Source: Chloroflexota bacterium
GTDB taxonomy: Bacteria; Chloroflexota; Dehalococcoidia; Lucifugimonadales; Lucifugimonadaceae
NCBI GenBank assembly: GCA_002714425.1
Contig: PAXI01000001.1
Location: 109,221-173,096, forward strand
Reading direction: 5' to 3'
Length of the DNA stretch: 63,876 bases
Shown: one piece after another, positions 9,192 to 17,793 of the stretch
Layout of the letters: every line of letters begins with the position of its first letter
How positions within the stretch are numbered: position 1 is the first letter of the stretch
The notes under the pieces: generated by a model
Told to the model about the DNA's origin: nothing
Database searches by the model: none
Seen by the model: the letters and a program-made list of their open reading frames with translations, nothing else
Program-made: the position numbers and the translations under genes

Positions 9192-10496
9192 TTATGAGGA
9201 AATTTCTACATTATTTGTACAAAGATAAGGTAGATTAATTGTTCCAAATATATTTTCTGTTTCTAGGCTTAGGTGATTTATTTTTGACAAAGCATCAAAA
9301 GCATTACCAGAAAGCATTGTATTTTTTATCCTGCCAATTAATTTGCCATTTTTTATTCTGTATCCTAATGAAATATTTGCGCTGAAGTCTCCAGATAATT
9401 CATTTCCTTGCCCGGCACCTAGTAAGCTATCGATTAATATTCCATCATCAATAGATTTTATTATATTGTCTAATTTATCTTTCCCTTTTTCCATGAAAAT
9501 ATTTGAGGTTGTCGGAGTAGGCTGGGAGTTGATTGAACGCCCTGCTGAACCTGTTGTTTGCCTTTTTGCTTCTTTAGATGATTTTAGATCATAATACCCT
9601 GAGATAAATTTCCCATTTTTTATAAGGTCGAATTTCTGAGATGGCACACCTTCATCATCGTAATTTTTTGATGCGGGACTATAATCTATAGATGGATCAT
9701 CATATATACAAATTTTTTCATCTAAAATTTTATTATTTTCTTTATTTGTAAGCTTTGATAGATTTTTTGCTATATTACTACCATTAAAAGAAACTAATAA
9801 CGGTGAAATTATCGATTGTAAAAGACCTGATGGAGTGAATACTACTGAACAACCACTTTTAGGAGGGTCAACGATTTTTTGCCCAAGTTTTAGATACTTA
9901 ATTATTTTTTCTGTAATAATTGTTATTTGATCTTTATTGATAATTAATGATGACGAAGAACCATCGTAAATATTAAGCATATCTTTATTATTAATAATCT
10001 GTACTGATACATAAAAGCCTGAGTAGGATTGCTTTGTCACTATTTCTAAACCGTTAGAATTTTCTAATTTGCTTTCTGATTCAATGAGATTAAATCCCGA
10101 ATCGCAAAGGGCATCTGGAAATAGTTTGAGTATTTTATCCCTTGATAATTTTATTTGATCAATTAAATAGTCATTTGGGAATTCATAAGTATCACTAGAA
10201 TATAGCTGAACTTGTATATCTTTTTTTGCTAGTTCAGGAAAATTAATTGGTGCAAATATTGGATAACCGGAGAGTTCTTCTATTACTTTTATAAAGTTAT
10301 CAGCCTTTGTGCTCGAAGTAGATGCAAAGGTTAGATCAGAATTTTTAATTCCTCTAATAGCTGTACCTTGAGACTGTTTAGACGAAATTTCTTTAAGCGA
10401 ATTTGACTCAAAAGATATACTCTTAGAGTTACTTTGAGAGCTATAAATTTCGTACTGATCAAACTTTCCAGATAAATAGTTTTTAATTTTTTCCAT
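9192..10496 (-). CDS. pmbA: TldE/PmbA-family metalloprotease subunit
   Basis: This 434-residue protein belongs to the TldD/TldE (PmbA) family, the partner subunit of a heterodimeric zinc protease that trims unfolded or modified peptides. Recognisable parts are the central EGVPSQKFDLIKNGKFISGY region, TTGSAGRSINSQPTPTTSN and a C-terminal GNELSGDFSANISLGYRIK stretch, the PmbA signature. It lacks an HExxxH site, as expected for TldE. It begins 4 bp after the end of tldD, so the two are co-expressed. The peptide substrate is unknown; no ribosomally made peptide cluster is visible here. Confidence 0.9.
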   Translation of the reverse strand: MEKIKNYLSGKFDQYEIYSSQSNSKSISFESNSLKEISSKQSQGTAIRGIKNSDLTFASTSSTKADNFIKVIEELSGYPIFAPINFPELAKKDIQVQLYSSDTYEFPNDYLIDQIKLSRDKILKLFPDALCDSGFNLIESESKLENSNGLEIVTKQSYSGFYVSVQIINNKDMLNIYDGSSSSLIINKDQITIITEKIIKYLKLGQKIVDPPKSGCSVVFTPSGLLQSIISPLLVSFNGSNIAKNLSKLTNKENNKILDEKICIYDDPSIDYSPASKNYDDEGVPSQKFDLIKNGKFISGYYDLKSSKEAKRQTTGSAGRSINSQPTPTTSNIFMEKGKDKLDNIIKSIDDGILIDSLLGAGQGNELSGDFSANISLGYRIKNGKLIGRIKNTMLSGNAFDALSKINHLSLETENIFGTINLPYLCTNNVEISS

Positions 10497-10500
10497 ATTT

Positions 10501-11871
10501 TTACCCGCTGGACACTAAACAATTATTAATTCGAATATGAGGAGAGCCATTTGATACAGGTAATGGCATTTGTCCACCTTTTCCACATCCTCCACCTTGG
10601 TTAATCATTAAGTCATCAGCAATTCCGTCTATATTTTTTAGAGTATTGAATAGATTTCCTGTAAGTTTTACTGGCCTAAAAGTTTCTTTGATTTCTCCAT
10701 TTTCTATTTTATATGTTTCGGCAGACGAAAAGGTAAACATCTCATGCTGAGTCATCCCACCATACCAATTCTTAACATATAGTCCATCTTTTGTATCTTT
10801 GAGTATATCTTTTATATTATTAGTACTATTTTCTATAATTGTATTAGTCATTCTTACAATTGGTGGATACGAATAAGATATAGCTCTGGCATTACCTGTG
10901 TTTTTTTCATTCATTTTTGACGCGGTTTCTTTAGAGTGTAATCTTCCAACTAATTCTCCATCTCGAATTAATGGAGTCTTTGTAGACGGAGTCCCCTCAT
11001 CATCATATTCATATGATCCTCGTAGGTCTGGAATTTTAGCACCATCAGTAATATTAAGGTCCTTGTTTCCAAATTTTGTACCAAGTTTCAGTATTTTTTT
11101 TAGTCTTTCATTTTCATATACGTTATCTGCCTCAGATAAATGCCCAAAAGCTTCATGGACGAAAACACCAGCTAAAATTTGATCTAAAATTACGGTTGAT
11201 TCCTTACCTTCTATTTTTTTTGCATTTATTAATTTTTGTGCCTTAGCTACACATTCATTTACCTCTTTATCTAAGTTTTCTACAATATTAAAGTCCCCTA
11301 ATGAGCCGATAGAAAATCCAGATTGGAGCATCTCATTCCCGTCAGTACTATTAGCAGAAATTCTAAGAATTACATGAATAAAACTTTGCTCAATTTCATT
11401 TCCTAGAGTATCACTAAAAATAACTTTTCTTTCAAGGTCTCCATAAGAAATTTCACAACCATTAATATTTTTTTTATTAACTATCAAATCTTTGTAATGC
11501 TCTAAAATATTAATTTTTTCGTTAAGAGAAATATTTTTTGGGTTTTTTATTGATCTTGCTGGTAATAAAACCTTACCCACTGAGTTTTTTTGAAAATCTA
11601 TTGACTTGCTACTGTTAAGTTTAGATAAAGAAATTGCTTCTGCCATTTTATTTTTTGACTGATATATATCATTAAAACTACTAAATCCCCACCCTCCATT
11701 TGAGTAAACTCTAGCACATCCCCCAATACCTGAATTGATTGAAATATTTTCCCTTGAATCACCTCTATAAGTTATCCTTGTAGAATTATTTTCTTCAATA
11801 CGAATTTCTCTATATTCTCCACCATTTATTTTTAGAGAATCTGAAATGATGTTTTTTATATCTTTTTCCAT
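10501..11871 (-). CDS. tldD: TldD metalloprotease catalytic subunit
   Basis: TldD carries the zinc site of the TldD/TldE protease. The 456-residue protein has HEAFGH (the HExxxH motif) at residues 239-244, followed by a SEADN segment, DDEGTPSTKTPLIRDG, and a glycine-rich C-terminus with GGCGKGGQMPLPVS; the latter is normal for TldD. Length is typical (about 480). It is immediately upstream of pmbA and starts 2 bp after recG on the same strand, so it probably belongs to the fakA-fakB-recG-tldD-pmbA run. The assignment is secure; its physiological target in this organism is not known. Confidence 0.93.
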   Translation of the reverse strand: MEKDIKNIISDSLKINGGEYREIRIEENNSTRITYRGDSRENISINSGIGGCARVYSNGGWGFSSFNDIYQSKNKMAEAISLSKLNSSKSIDFQKNSVGKVLLPARSIKNPKNISLNEKINILEHYKDLIVNKKNINGCEISYGDLERKVIFSDTLGNEIEQSFIHVILRISANSTDGNEMLQSGFSIGSLGDFNIVENLDKEVNECVAKAQKLINAKKIEGKESTVILDQILAGVFVHEAFGHLSEADNVYENERLKKILKLGTKFGNKDLNITDGAKIPDLRGSYEYDDEGTPSTKTPLIRDGELVGRLHSKETASKMNEKNTGNARAISYSYPPIVRMTNTIIENSTNNIKDILKDTKDGLYVKNWYGGMTQHEMFTFSSAETYKIENGEIKETFRPVKLTGNLFNTLKNIDGIADDLMINQGGGCGKGGQMPLPVSNGSPHIRINNCLVSSG

Positions 11872-11873
11872 TT

Positions 11874-14255
11874 TTAGTTATTAATTTTTATTTCTAGCGC
11901 TTTAATTTGTTTAATTAGTTCGTCATTCTTTATTATAAATTTTTTATTCTCAAAAAATAAATATTCTGCCTCTTTTTTTGATAATTTAATCAAGTTTTCA
12001 TCCTCAATATTTGCAAATTTTAGTTCATTCCATCCACTTTGAGTTGTACCTAAATATGCACCAGGCCCACGTAATTTCATATCTTCATAAGAAATTTTGA
12101 AACCGTCATTATTTTTGGTGATAACTTCAATCCTTTTTTTTGAATTTTCATTAGTATTTTTATAAAAAAGAAAGCAAAAACTTTTATTTTTCCCCCGACC
12201 TATTCTTCCTCTGATTTGATGTAACTGAGCAAGTCCAAATCTATTTGAACTCATGATCACCATGCAGGTTGCATTTGGAATATCCACTCCAATTTCAATC
12301 ACAGGCGTTGAAACAATTATATCTATTTCCTTATTTCTCATTTTTTTCATAATTTCTTGCTTTTCTGTAATGTTCATCTTCCCATGTAGTAACCCAATTT
12401 TATTTTTACTAAAAATGCCATTCTTTAAGACTTCGTAGGTTTCTATTGCTGAATCAGCGTCTATTGATTCAGATTTTTCGATCAAAGGACAAACTATAAA
12501 GGCTTGCCTACCATTTCTTACTTCTTCAATAATTTTATTGTGTGCGTATTGAATTTCAGATTCTTTTTCTGCGGTATATGTTTCTATTTTGGACCTGCCT
12601 TTAGGTAATGTTTTTAATGTGGATACGTTTAAATCTCCATATACTGTTAATGACAAAGTTCTAGGTATAGGAGTTGCAGACATAGCTAATAGATGGGGAC
12701 GAGGACTTCTTGATGTAAGTATTTTTCTTTGCTCAACTCCAAACTTATGCTGTTCATCTACAATTACTATTCCTAAATTAGATATATTAACTTTTTCTTG
12801 AATCAAAGAATGTGTACCAATTATTATATTATTTTTCCCATTATTTATTAATCTTATTATTTCTTTTTTAGTTTTATTCTTAATACTTCCTGTTAGTAAT
12901 ATTAGATTAAGATTTTTATTTTTTTCACCGGGTAAATAAATATCATAAACATAATTCTCATAAAGGTTATTTGTTTGCTTACCCCCTAATTCATTAATGA
13001 TATTAATAAAATGTTGTTCAGCTAAAACTTCTGTCGGAGCCATCATTAATGCTTGATATCCGCTTGAAACAGTTGCTAATAAAGCACAAATTGCAACTAT
13101 AGTTTTACCACTTCCTACTTCTCCTTGTAATAATCTTGACATTGGAGTTGTTGAATTAATATCATTCATTATTTCATTAATTGACAATATCTGATCATTA
13201 GTTAGTATAAATTTCACCGAATTTATGAATGAGGTTACCGTTTCTTGATTTGATATAGTTATACTATTTTCTGCTTTTTGCCATTGATATTTTCTTTTCA
13301 AACCAAGTAATTGGTATAAAAATAGTTCATTAAAAGCTAATCTTCTATTTGATTGATTTTGTTCCTCCAAATTTTCAGGAAAATGCATTTTTTCGAATGC
13401 TTTTTTTAATGGCAAAAAGTTATTTCTTTTTAAGATATCATCAGGTATAAAATCAACAATAAGCCTAGATTCATTACTAAGAGACTTTCTTATTGTATTT
13501 CTAATAGTTCTCTGAGGTATCCCGTCTAATAGTGGATATACTGGTAAAAAATTACCTGCATGAGTATATTTGCTCACTGAATCATTTTGTATTTGGTAGT
13601 CAGGATTATTAAATTGAATAAAATTATTATAATTCTTAACTTCACCACTAATTGTAATTAATAGCCCTTTTTTCATTTTTTCAAATAAGTATGGCTGTCT
13701 AAAAAAAGTGCAACTTGCTACTCCAGATTGATCTTTAACTAGTATTTTTGTGTATGAAAGGTTTGTACTTGTTTTACCTTTTTGAGATTTTATTATAATA
13801 CCTTGAATTGTGACAATTTCTTTATCTATGACCTGATTTATAGGAACATTTTTTGAGTAATCTATATGCCTATTTGGGAAAAAAGAAAATACATCTCCTA
13901 ATGTTTTTATTCGAGTATTTTGTAATTTTTTTCTAGTTGACCAGTGAAGAAACTTAAGGTCATTTATTTTGCTGCTTAGGTTAATATTTGTTGATTGTTT
14001 TTTTGATTGAATATTCTTAATTCTTTGTAAAACATTTTTGGCCCATCTTTGCCTTTCTCCTGGCATTAGGGCGCTATAACTCATCCCCGCTATTGGCTCA
14101 ATATTATAAAGCCAGGGTAAAATTTTTTCAGATTTTTTTAGTAAACTATCAAGTCCTCCTATAACTGAATTATCTAAAAATTTTAGTTTAGCTTCATGGT
14201 TTAGCACTTTTATTAATGAGTCTGTTATTTCTTGATTTTTGGAGACATTTTTCAT
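11874..14255 (-). CDS. recG: ATP-dependent DNA helicase RecG
   Basis: RecG reverses stalled replication forks and migrates branched DNA. The 793-residue protein has a wedge/OB domain (about 170-290) and two helicase lobes: Walker A GEVGSGKT, Walker B with DEQHKFG, SATPIPRT, and the second lobe with STPVIEIGVDIPNAT and QIRGRIGRG. An N-terminal extension of roughly 90 residues (VIGGLDSLL, PGERQRWAKN) resembles what I recall of Chloroflexota RecG. I prefer the ATG at 14255, 7 bp after the fakB stop; a TTG at 14285 would overlap fakB. The fakA-fakB-recG order is reminiscent of the rpmB-yloV-recG region of Firmicutes. Confidence 0.94.
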   Translation of the reverse strand: MKNVSKNQEITDSLIKVLNHEAKLKFLDNSVIGGLDSLLKKSEKILPWLYNIEPIAGMSYSALMPGERQRWAKNVLQRIKNIQSKKQSTNINLSSKINDLKFLHWSTRKKLQNTRIKTLGDVFSFFPNRHIDYSKNVPINQVIDKEIVTIQGIIIKSQKGKTSTNLSYTKILVKDQSGVASCTFFRQPYLFEKMKKGLLITISGEVKNYNNFIQFNNPDYQIQNDSVSKYTHAGNFLPVYPLLDGIPQRTIRNTIRKSLSNESRLIVDFIPDDILKRNNFLPLKKAFEKMHFPENLEEQNQSNRRLAFNELFLYQLLGLKRKYQWQKAENSITISNQETVTSFINSVKFILTNDQILSINEIMNDINSTTPMSRLLQGEVGSGKTIVAICALLATVSSGYQALMMAPTEVLAEQHFINIINELGGKQTNNLYENYVYDIYLPGEKNKNLNLILLTGSIKNKTKKEIIRLINNGKNNIIIGTHSLIQEKVNISNLGIVIVDEQHKFGVEQRKILTSRSPRPHLLAMSATPIPRTLSLTVYGDLNVSTLKTLPKGRSKIETYTAEKESEIQYAHNKIIEEVRNGRQAFIVCPLIEKSESIDADSAIETYEVLKNGIFSKNKIGLLHGKMNITEKQEIMKKMRNKEIDIIVSTPVIEIGVDIPNATCMVIMSSNRFGLAQLHQIRGRIGRGKNKSFCFLFYKNTNENSKKRIEVITKNNDGFKISYEDMKLRGPGAYLGTTQSGWNELKFANIEDENLIKLSKKEAEYLFFENKKFIIKNDELIKQIKALEIKINN

Positions 14256-14262
14256 TAGTGTA

Positions 14263-15120
14263 TTATGATGACTTAATATAACCAAGTCCTAATACATTGG
14301 GTCCTAAATGTGCTCCGATTACCGGACCTAGTTGAGCAATAACTGGGTCAATTTTTTTATCAAATAATTTTATATCTTCAGCAATTTCTTCTGCTTTATC
14401 TTTTTCAGTTGTATATAAAACGGAAATCTTTTCTAATGGTGCATTTTCTTGGGCTAATTCTTTAAGCTTGTTTATGCCTTTTTCTACACTTCTAACTCTA
14501 ACCAAAGGATGAGCTTCACCATCTTGCATTGTAAGTATAGGTTTGAATTTTAATAATGAACCTACAAAGCCTCTAGCCTTACCAATTCTTCCGCCTCTCA
14601 CTAAGTATTTTAATGAAGGGACCATACCTAAGAAGGTTGATCTTTTACTCAAATTTTTACTTAAATCTTTTGCTTGTTGAATATCTATATTTTTTTTATT
14701 AATCGTGTCTGAAACAATCATTGCAGTCAGCCCTAATGCCATTGAAGCGGTTTCTGAATTTACAACTTCAACTAATTTTTTCTTCTTATTAATTTCTTTT
14801 GCAGCATTTACAGCAGAGTCATGTGTCAAACTTAATTTTGATGAAATATGAATAGAAATAATCTGATCATATGACTTAAGTAAATTTTCATATACTTCTA
14901 TAAATGTTCCAGCAGATGGAGCAGAAGTAGTAGGTACGACATTCGAAGAAGGTAGCATTTCATACAATTCGTCTGACGAAATATCTATATTATCTAAATA
15001 TGTTTTGTTCTCTACATGTAAATTTAAGGGTACTACAGTTATTTTATTTTTTTTTGCGATATTTGCGGGAATATCAGACGTACTATCTGTAACTACTGCT
15101 ATGTTCATTTTTTTATCCAT
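14263..15120 (-). CDS. fakB: DegV family fatty-acid-binding protein (FakB-like)
   Basis: DegV/FakB proteins bind a single fatty acid and present it to the kinase FakA, which makes acyl-phosphate for phospholipid synthesis. The 285-residue protein opens with the family VVTDSTSDIP motif, followed by a TTSAPSAGTF segment, ISSKLSLTHDSA and the RGGRIGKARGF loop near residue 176. It lies directly after the FakA-like gene with no gap, which strongly supports a functional pair. Whether the preferred acid is saturated or unsaturated cannot be read from the sequence. The start ATG is at 15120; an in-frame ATG 12 bp further in is an alternative. Confidence 0.88.
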   Translation of the reverse strand: MDKKMNIAVVTDSTSDIPANIAKKNKITVVPLNLHVENKTYLDNIDISSDELYEMLPSSNVVPTTSAPSAGTFIEVYENLLKSYDQIISIHISSKLSLTHDSAVNAAKEINKKKKLVEVVNSETASMALGLTAMIVSDTINKKNIDIQQAKDLSKNLSKRSTFLGMVPSLKYLVRGGRIGKARGFVGSLLKFKPILTMQDGEAHPLVRVRSVEKGINKLKELAQENAPLEKISVLYTTEKDKAEEIAEDIKLFDKKIDPVIAQLGPVIGAHLGPNVLGLGYIKSS

Positions 15121-16764
15121 TCATTCTGCTGAAACCAAGAAATCTTGTAATAATTGTCCACCATATATAATTTCAATTTCATAATTATTTAACAAATCTT
15201 CAATTTTCTTAACTTCATCATTTTTAAGTTTATCTTTTGAAAAAATTGTAATAAATTTTTCTTCTTTTATGTTATCGTTTATCAAAGAATTTAGTACTTC
15301 TAATTTATTTTTTCCAGTATTATGCACTACTTTATCTAAAATTCCAAAGTACATATTCTTTTTTATCTCAGTATTATTCAAAGTTACATTTCTGCTAGAT
15401 TTTGCTACAAATCCAGTAGAAATGCTTAGGTAACTTTCTTTCATGAGTTTTGAATTTATATTTATATCATTGTCAGGATTAAATGCAAAAAGTGCAGAAA
15501 CTCCTTCTTGTTCATTTTTAGTTGGAATAATAGTAACTATTTTCTTTGTAAGGTCACTAATTTGATTTGTGGTTGCAATTAAATTCGGGTTATTGGTTAT
15601 AAGAATAATGCTTGCAGACTCACAATTATTAATAACTTCCAGTATCTCTGATATGGAGGGTAGTCCATTTTTATTTAATCTAATTATCTTAGTTATACCC
15701 CATCCAGCACTATCAATAAGTTCAGCTATTCCTTCTCCAGAAGCAAATGTGACTATTTCGTAATTATATTGTAATTCAGATTTTTTATTTTTCATGTTGA
15801 AAAATTGTTTATCCATATTTCCAATTTCTATATTTGAAACTTTTCCAAGTTTTTTTCCGTATGTTATTGCAGTATCAGAATTTTCAACATGCACGTGAAT
15901 TTTTATGATATTTTCCATAGCATCAACAGCTACAGATTTTCCTAAAAGTTCCAACTCTTTTTGTATAGATTTTAGATCGAATTTTTCTTCATTGGCTTCT
16001 ACTGAAAATGTTGTACAAAAACCCCATTCATCTAATTCATGTTCTGATAAAAATTCTTTGCTGATTTTTCCAGAAAAAGATTTAGAATCCGGCATTGGAA
16101 CTTCTAATTTTTTTAATGGAGATTTATCTTGGGTTATTAATTTCATTAATGCTGTAAGCATGACGGCAAATCCAAAACCTCCAGAATCAATCACATCTGC
16201 TTCATCCAAAACGGGTAATAGTTTGGGAGTATTCCTAACAGATTCAATGGATGTTTTTGTTACATTAGAAACTAATTCTGGTAAATCTGAATTTTTTTCT
16301 ATTTCTAATTTTGCTTGATCTGCACATTCACGAAACACTGTAATCATTGTTCCTTCTACAGGGTTGGGGAGTGAATCATATGCATTTTTAGTTGCATAAT
16401 CTAAGCACTTAGCAAAGCTTGTTGAGTCTAAAATATTTTTATTTTCTAAAGATTGAGATAGTCCCTTAAAAAATTGTGAAAGAATTAAACCAGAATTACC
16501 TCTAGCGCCTAGGAGACTTAATTTTGCTATATCTTTTGCAAGAGCATTTATTGATTTTTTGTTATCTTTTTCCTCTAAATTTTCTAAAATGTACTTAACT
16601 GATAGGTACATATTTGTACCAGTATCACCATCAGGAACTGGAAATACGTTTAAGGCATTAATAGTTTCAGTATTTAGATTAAGTGCAACTGAAAATGATT
16701 TAATAGCGCTGATTAATTTACTCGAATCTAGTGAGTTTAATTTAATATTGCCTTTTATTGCCAT
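15121..16764 (-). CDS. fakA: DAK/DegV-associated kinase (FakA-like fatty acid kinase)
   Basis: FakA phosphorylates FakB-bound fatty acids, feeding exogenous acyl chains to PlsX/PlsY. The 547-residue length equals that of characterised FakA proteins. The N-terminal DhaL ATP-binding domain has PVPDGDTGTNM at residues 42-52 with the Mg2+-binding Asp residues, and GARGNSGLILSQ near 93. A middle domain follows (EADVIDSGGFGF, WGFCTTFSVE, IHVHVE) and then a DegV-like C-terminal domain. It is first in the minus-strand operon and divergent from rpmB across 137 bp. The sequence family and the adjacent DegV gene make this the most likely role. Confidence 0.88.
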   Translation of the reverse strand: MAIKGNIKLNSLDSSKLISAIKSFSVALNLNTETINALNVFPVPDGDTGTNMYLSVKYILENLEEKDNKKSINALAKDIAKLSLLGARGNSGLILSQFFKGLSQSLENKNILDSTSFAKCLDYATKNAYDSLPNPVEGTMITVFRECADQAKLEIEKNSDLPELVSNVTKTSIESVRNTPKLLPVLDEADVIDSGGFGFAVMLTALMKLITQDKSPLKKLEVPMPDSKSFSGKISKEFLSEHELDEWGFCTTFSVEANEEKFDLKSIQKELELLGKSVAVDAMENIIKIHVHVENSDTAITYGKKLGKVSNIEIGNMDKQFFNMKNKKSELQYNYEIVTFASGEGIAELIDSAGWGITKIIRLNKNGLPSISEILEVINNCESASIILITNNPNLIATTNQISDLTKKIVTIIPTKNEQEGVSALFAFNPDNDININSKLMKESYLSISTGFVAKSSRNVTLNNTEIKKNMYFGILDKVVHNTGKNKLEVLNSLINDNIKEEKFITIFSKDKLKNDEVKKIEDLLNNYEIEIIYGGQLLQDFLVSAE

Positions 16765-16789
16765 GGAAAAAGTTTTATTTTACATATAA

Positions 16790-16807
16790 AATAGTAATAT
16801 TACTATT
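16790..16807. promoter_or_regulatory. 18-bp perfect palindrome in the fakA-rpmB gap
   Basis: AATAGTAATATTACTATT reads the same on both strands. It starts 26 bp upstream of the fakA start codon and lies in the region shared with the divergent rpmB promoter. The position fits a dimeric repressor site for the fatty acid kinase operon. In a sequence this AT-rich, one such palindrome per window is expected by chance, so only the location makes it noteworthy. Confidence 0.3.
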
Positions 16808-16852
16808 AATTTAACAAATACTTAACAAATTATTTGCTGAAAAAATTAGTTA

Positions 16853-16882
16853 TTTACAAAAATATTAAGAATAATTTATATA
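16853..16882 (+). promoter_or_regulatory. candidate sigma-70 promoter for rpmB
   Basis: TTTACA (16853-16858) and TATATA (16877-16882) are separated by 18 bp and end 19 bp before the rpmB start. AGGA at 16891-16894 is the likely ribosome site. This is a pattern match only. Confidence 0.35.
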
Positions 16883-16901
16883 TACATTTTAGGAATTTTT
16901 T

Positions 16902-17126
16902 ATGCCATCATCTGATCAATTGAGAGAAAAATTGGGATTAGGTCCCAAGCCAAAACCTTTATTTGGAAATAAACGTTCCCATGCACTTAATGCAACCAGA
17001 AAAATGTCAAAGCCTAATTTACAAAACAAGTGGGTAGTAATTAGTGGTAAAAAGTATAGAATTAAATTGACAGCACGAGAAATCAGAACTCTTGACAAAA
17101 AAGGGATTTCTCTCACTAGTGAATAA
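16902..17126 (+). CDS. rpmB: large ribosomal subunit protein bL28
   Basis: The 74-residue basic protein aligns with bL28 from residue 22 on: GNKRSHALNATRK, then KPNLQNKW and IKLTAREIRTLDKKGI match the conserved core. The first 21 residues are unlike the usual N-terminus; the CxxCGK zinc-ribbon half common in bL28 is replaced by LREKLGLGPKPKPLF, with no cysteine anywhere. Cysteine-free forms occur in several lineages. It is a single-gene unit between the divergent fakA and the convergent rpe, 4 bp away. Identification is good because core spacing and the C-terminal GI signature are kept. Confidence 0.87.
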   Translation: MPSSDQLREKLGLGPKPKPLFGNKRSHALNATRKMSKPNLQNKWVVISGKKYRIKLTAREIRTLDKKGISLTSE

Positions 17127-17130
17127 TTTA

Positions 17131-17793
17131 TTATCTATTAGTTTTTCTCAATTCTGAAATAGCAGACCTTACGCCTTTATCATATTTGAATATTCCGGTG
17201 CCTGAGATTAATACATTGGCTCCTGCACCTATGACTTTTTTGGAGTTTTCAACTTTAATGCCACCGTCAACAGCAATGTCTATGTTAATATTTTTTTCAA
17301 TCAAATAATTTTTTATTGTTGATATTTTTGTTACCATATTCTCATTAAAGGCCTGTCCTCCAAAACCAGGTTCTACTGTCATTATCAATACTCTATCAAC
17401 GCTTTCTAAATACGGAAGTATTAATTTTACATTTGTATTAGGTTTTATTGAAATACCAATTTCCATTCTACTCTTTTTTATTTTTCTTATAGAGTCTTCA
17501 ATATTTTTACATGCTTCATAATGAATAGTGAATATGTCTGCGCCACTCCTCTCGAATTCATTTATAAATCTTATAGGCTCTTCTACCATCATATGTACAT
17601 CTATTTTCAGATTTGTTATGGCTCTTATCGAATCTAATATAGGCAATCCAAAAGTTATATTAGGTACAAACATACCATCCATTACGTCATAATGTATCTC
17701 ATCAGCACCTGCATTTTCAATTTCTTTGATTGAGTCATATAAATTCAAGAAATCTGCAGATAAAACGGAAGGTGAAATTCTAATTTTTTTCAT
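17131..17793 (-). CDS. rpe: ribulose-phosphate 3-epimerase
   Basis: Rpe interconverts ribulose 5-phosphate and xylulose 5-phosphate in the pentose phosphate or Calvin pathways. The 220-residue TIM barrel has SPSVLSADF near the N-terminus, HYDVMDGMFVPNITFG (metal-binding His and Asp), HMMVEEP, MTVEPGFGGQAF and AVDGGIK, with all catalytic positions present. Length is standard. Its start overlaps the end of argH by 14 bp, so it is the last gene of the arginine operon although unrelated in pathway. This placement is unusual but the overlap leaves little doubt about co-transcription. Confidence 0.95.
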   Translation of the reverse strand: MKKIRISPSVLSADFLNLYDSIKEIENAGADEIHYDVMDGMFVPNITFGLPILDSIRAITNLKIDVHMMVEEPIRFINEFERSGADIFTIHYEACKNIEDSIRKIKKSRMEIGISIKPNTNVKLILPYLESVDRVLIMTVEPGFGGQAFNENMVTKISTIKNYLIEKNINIDIAVDGGIKVENSKKVIGAGANVLISGTGIFKYDKGVRSAISELRKTNR

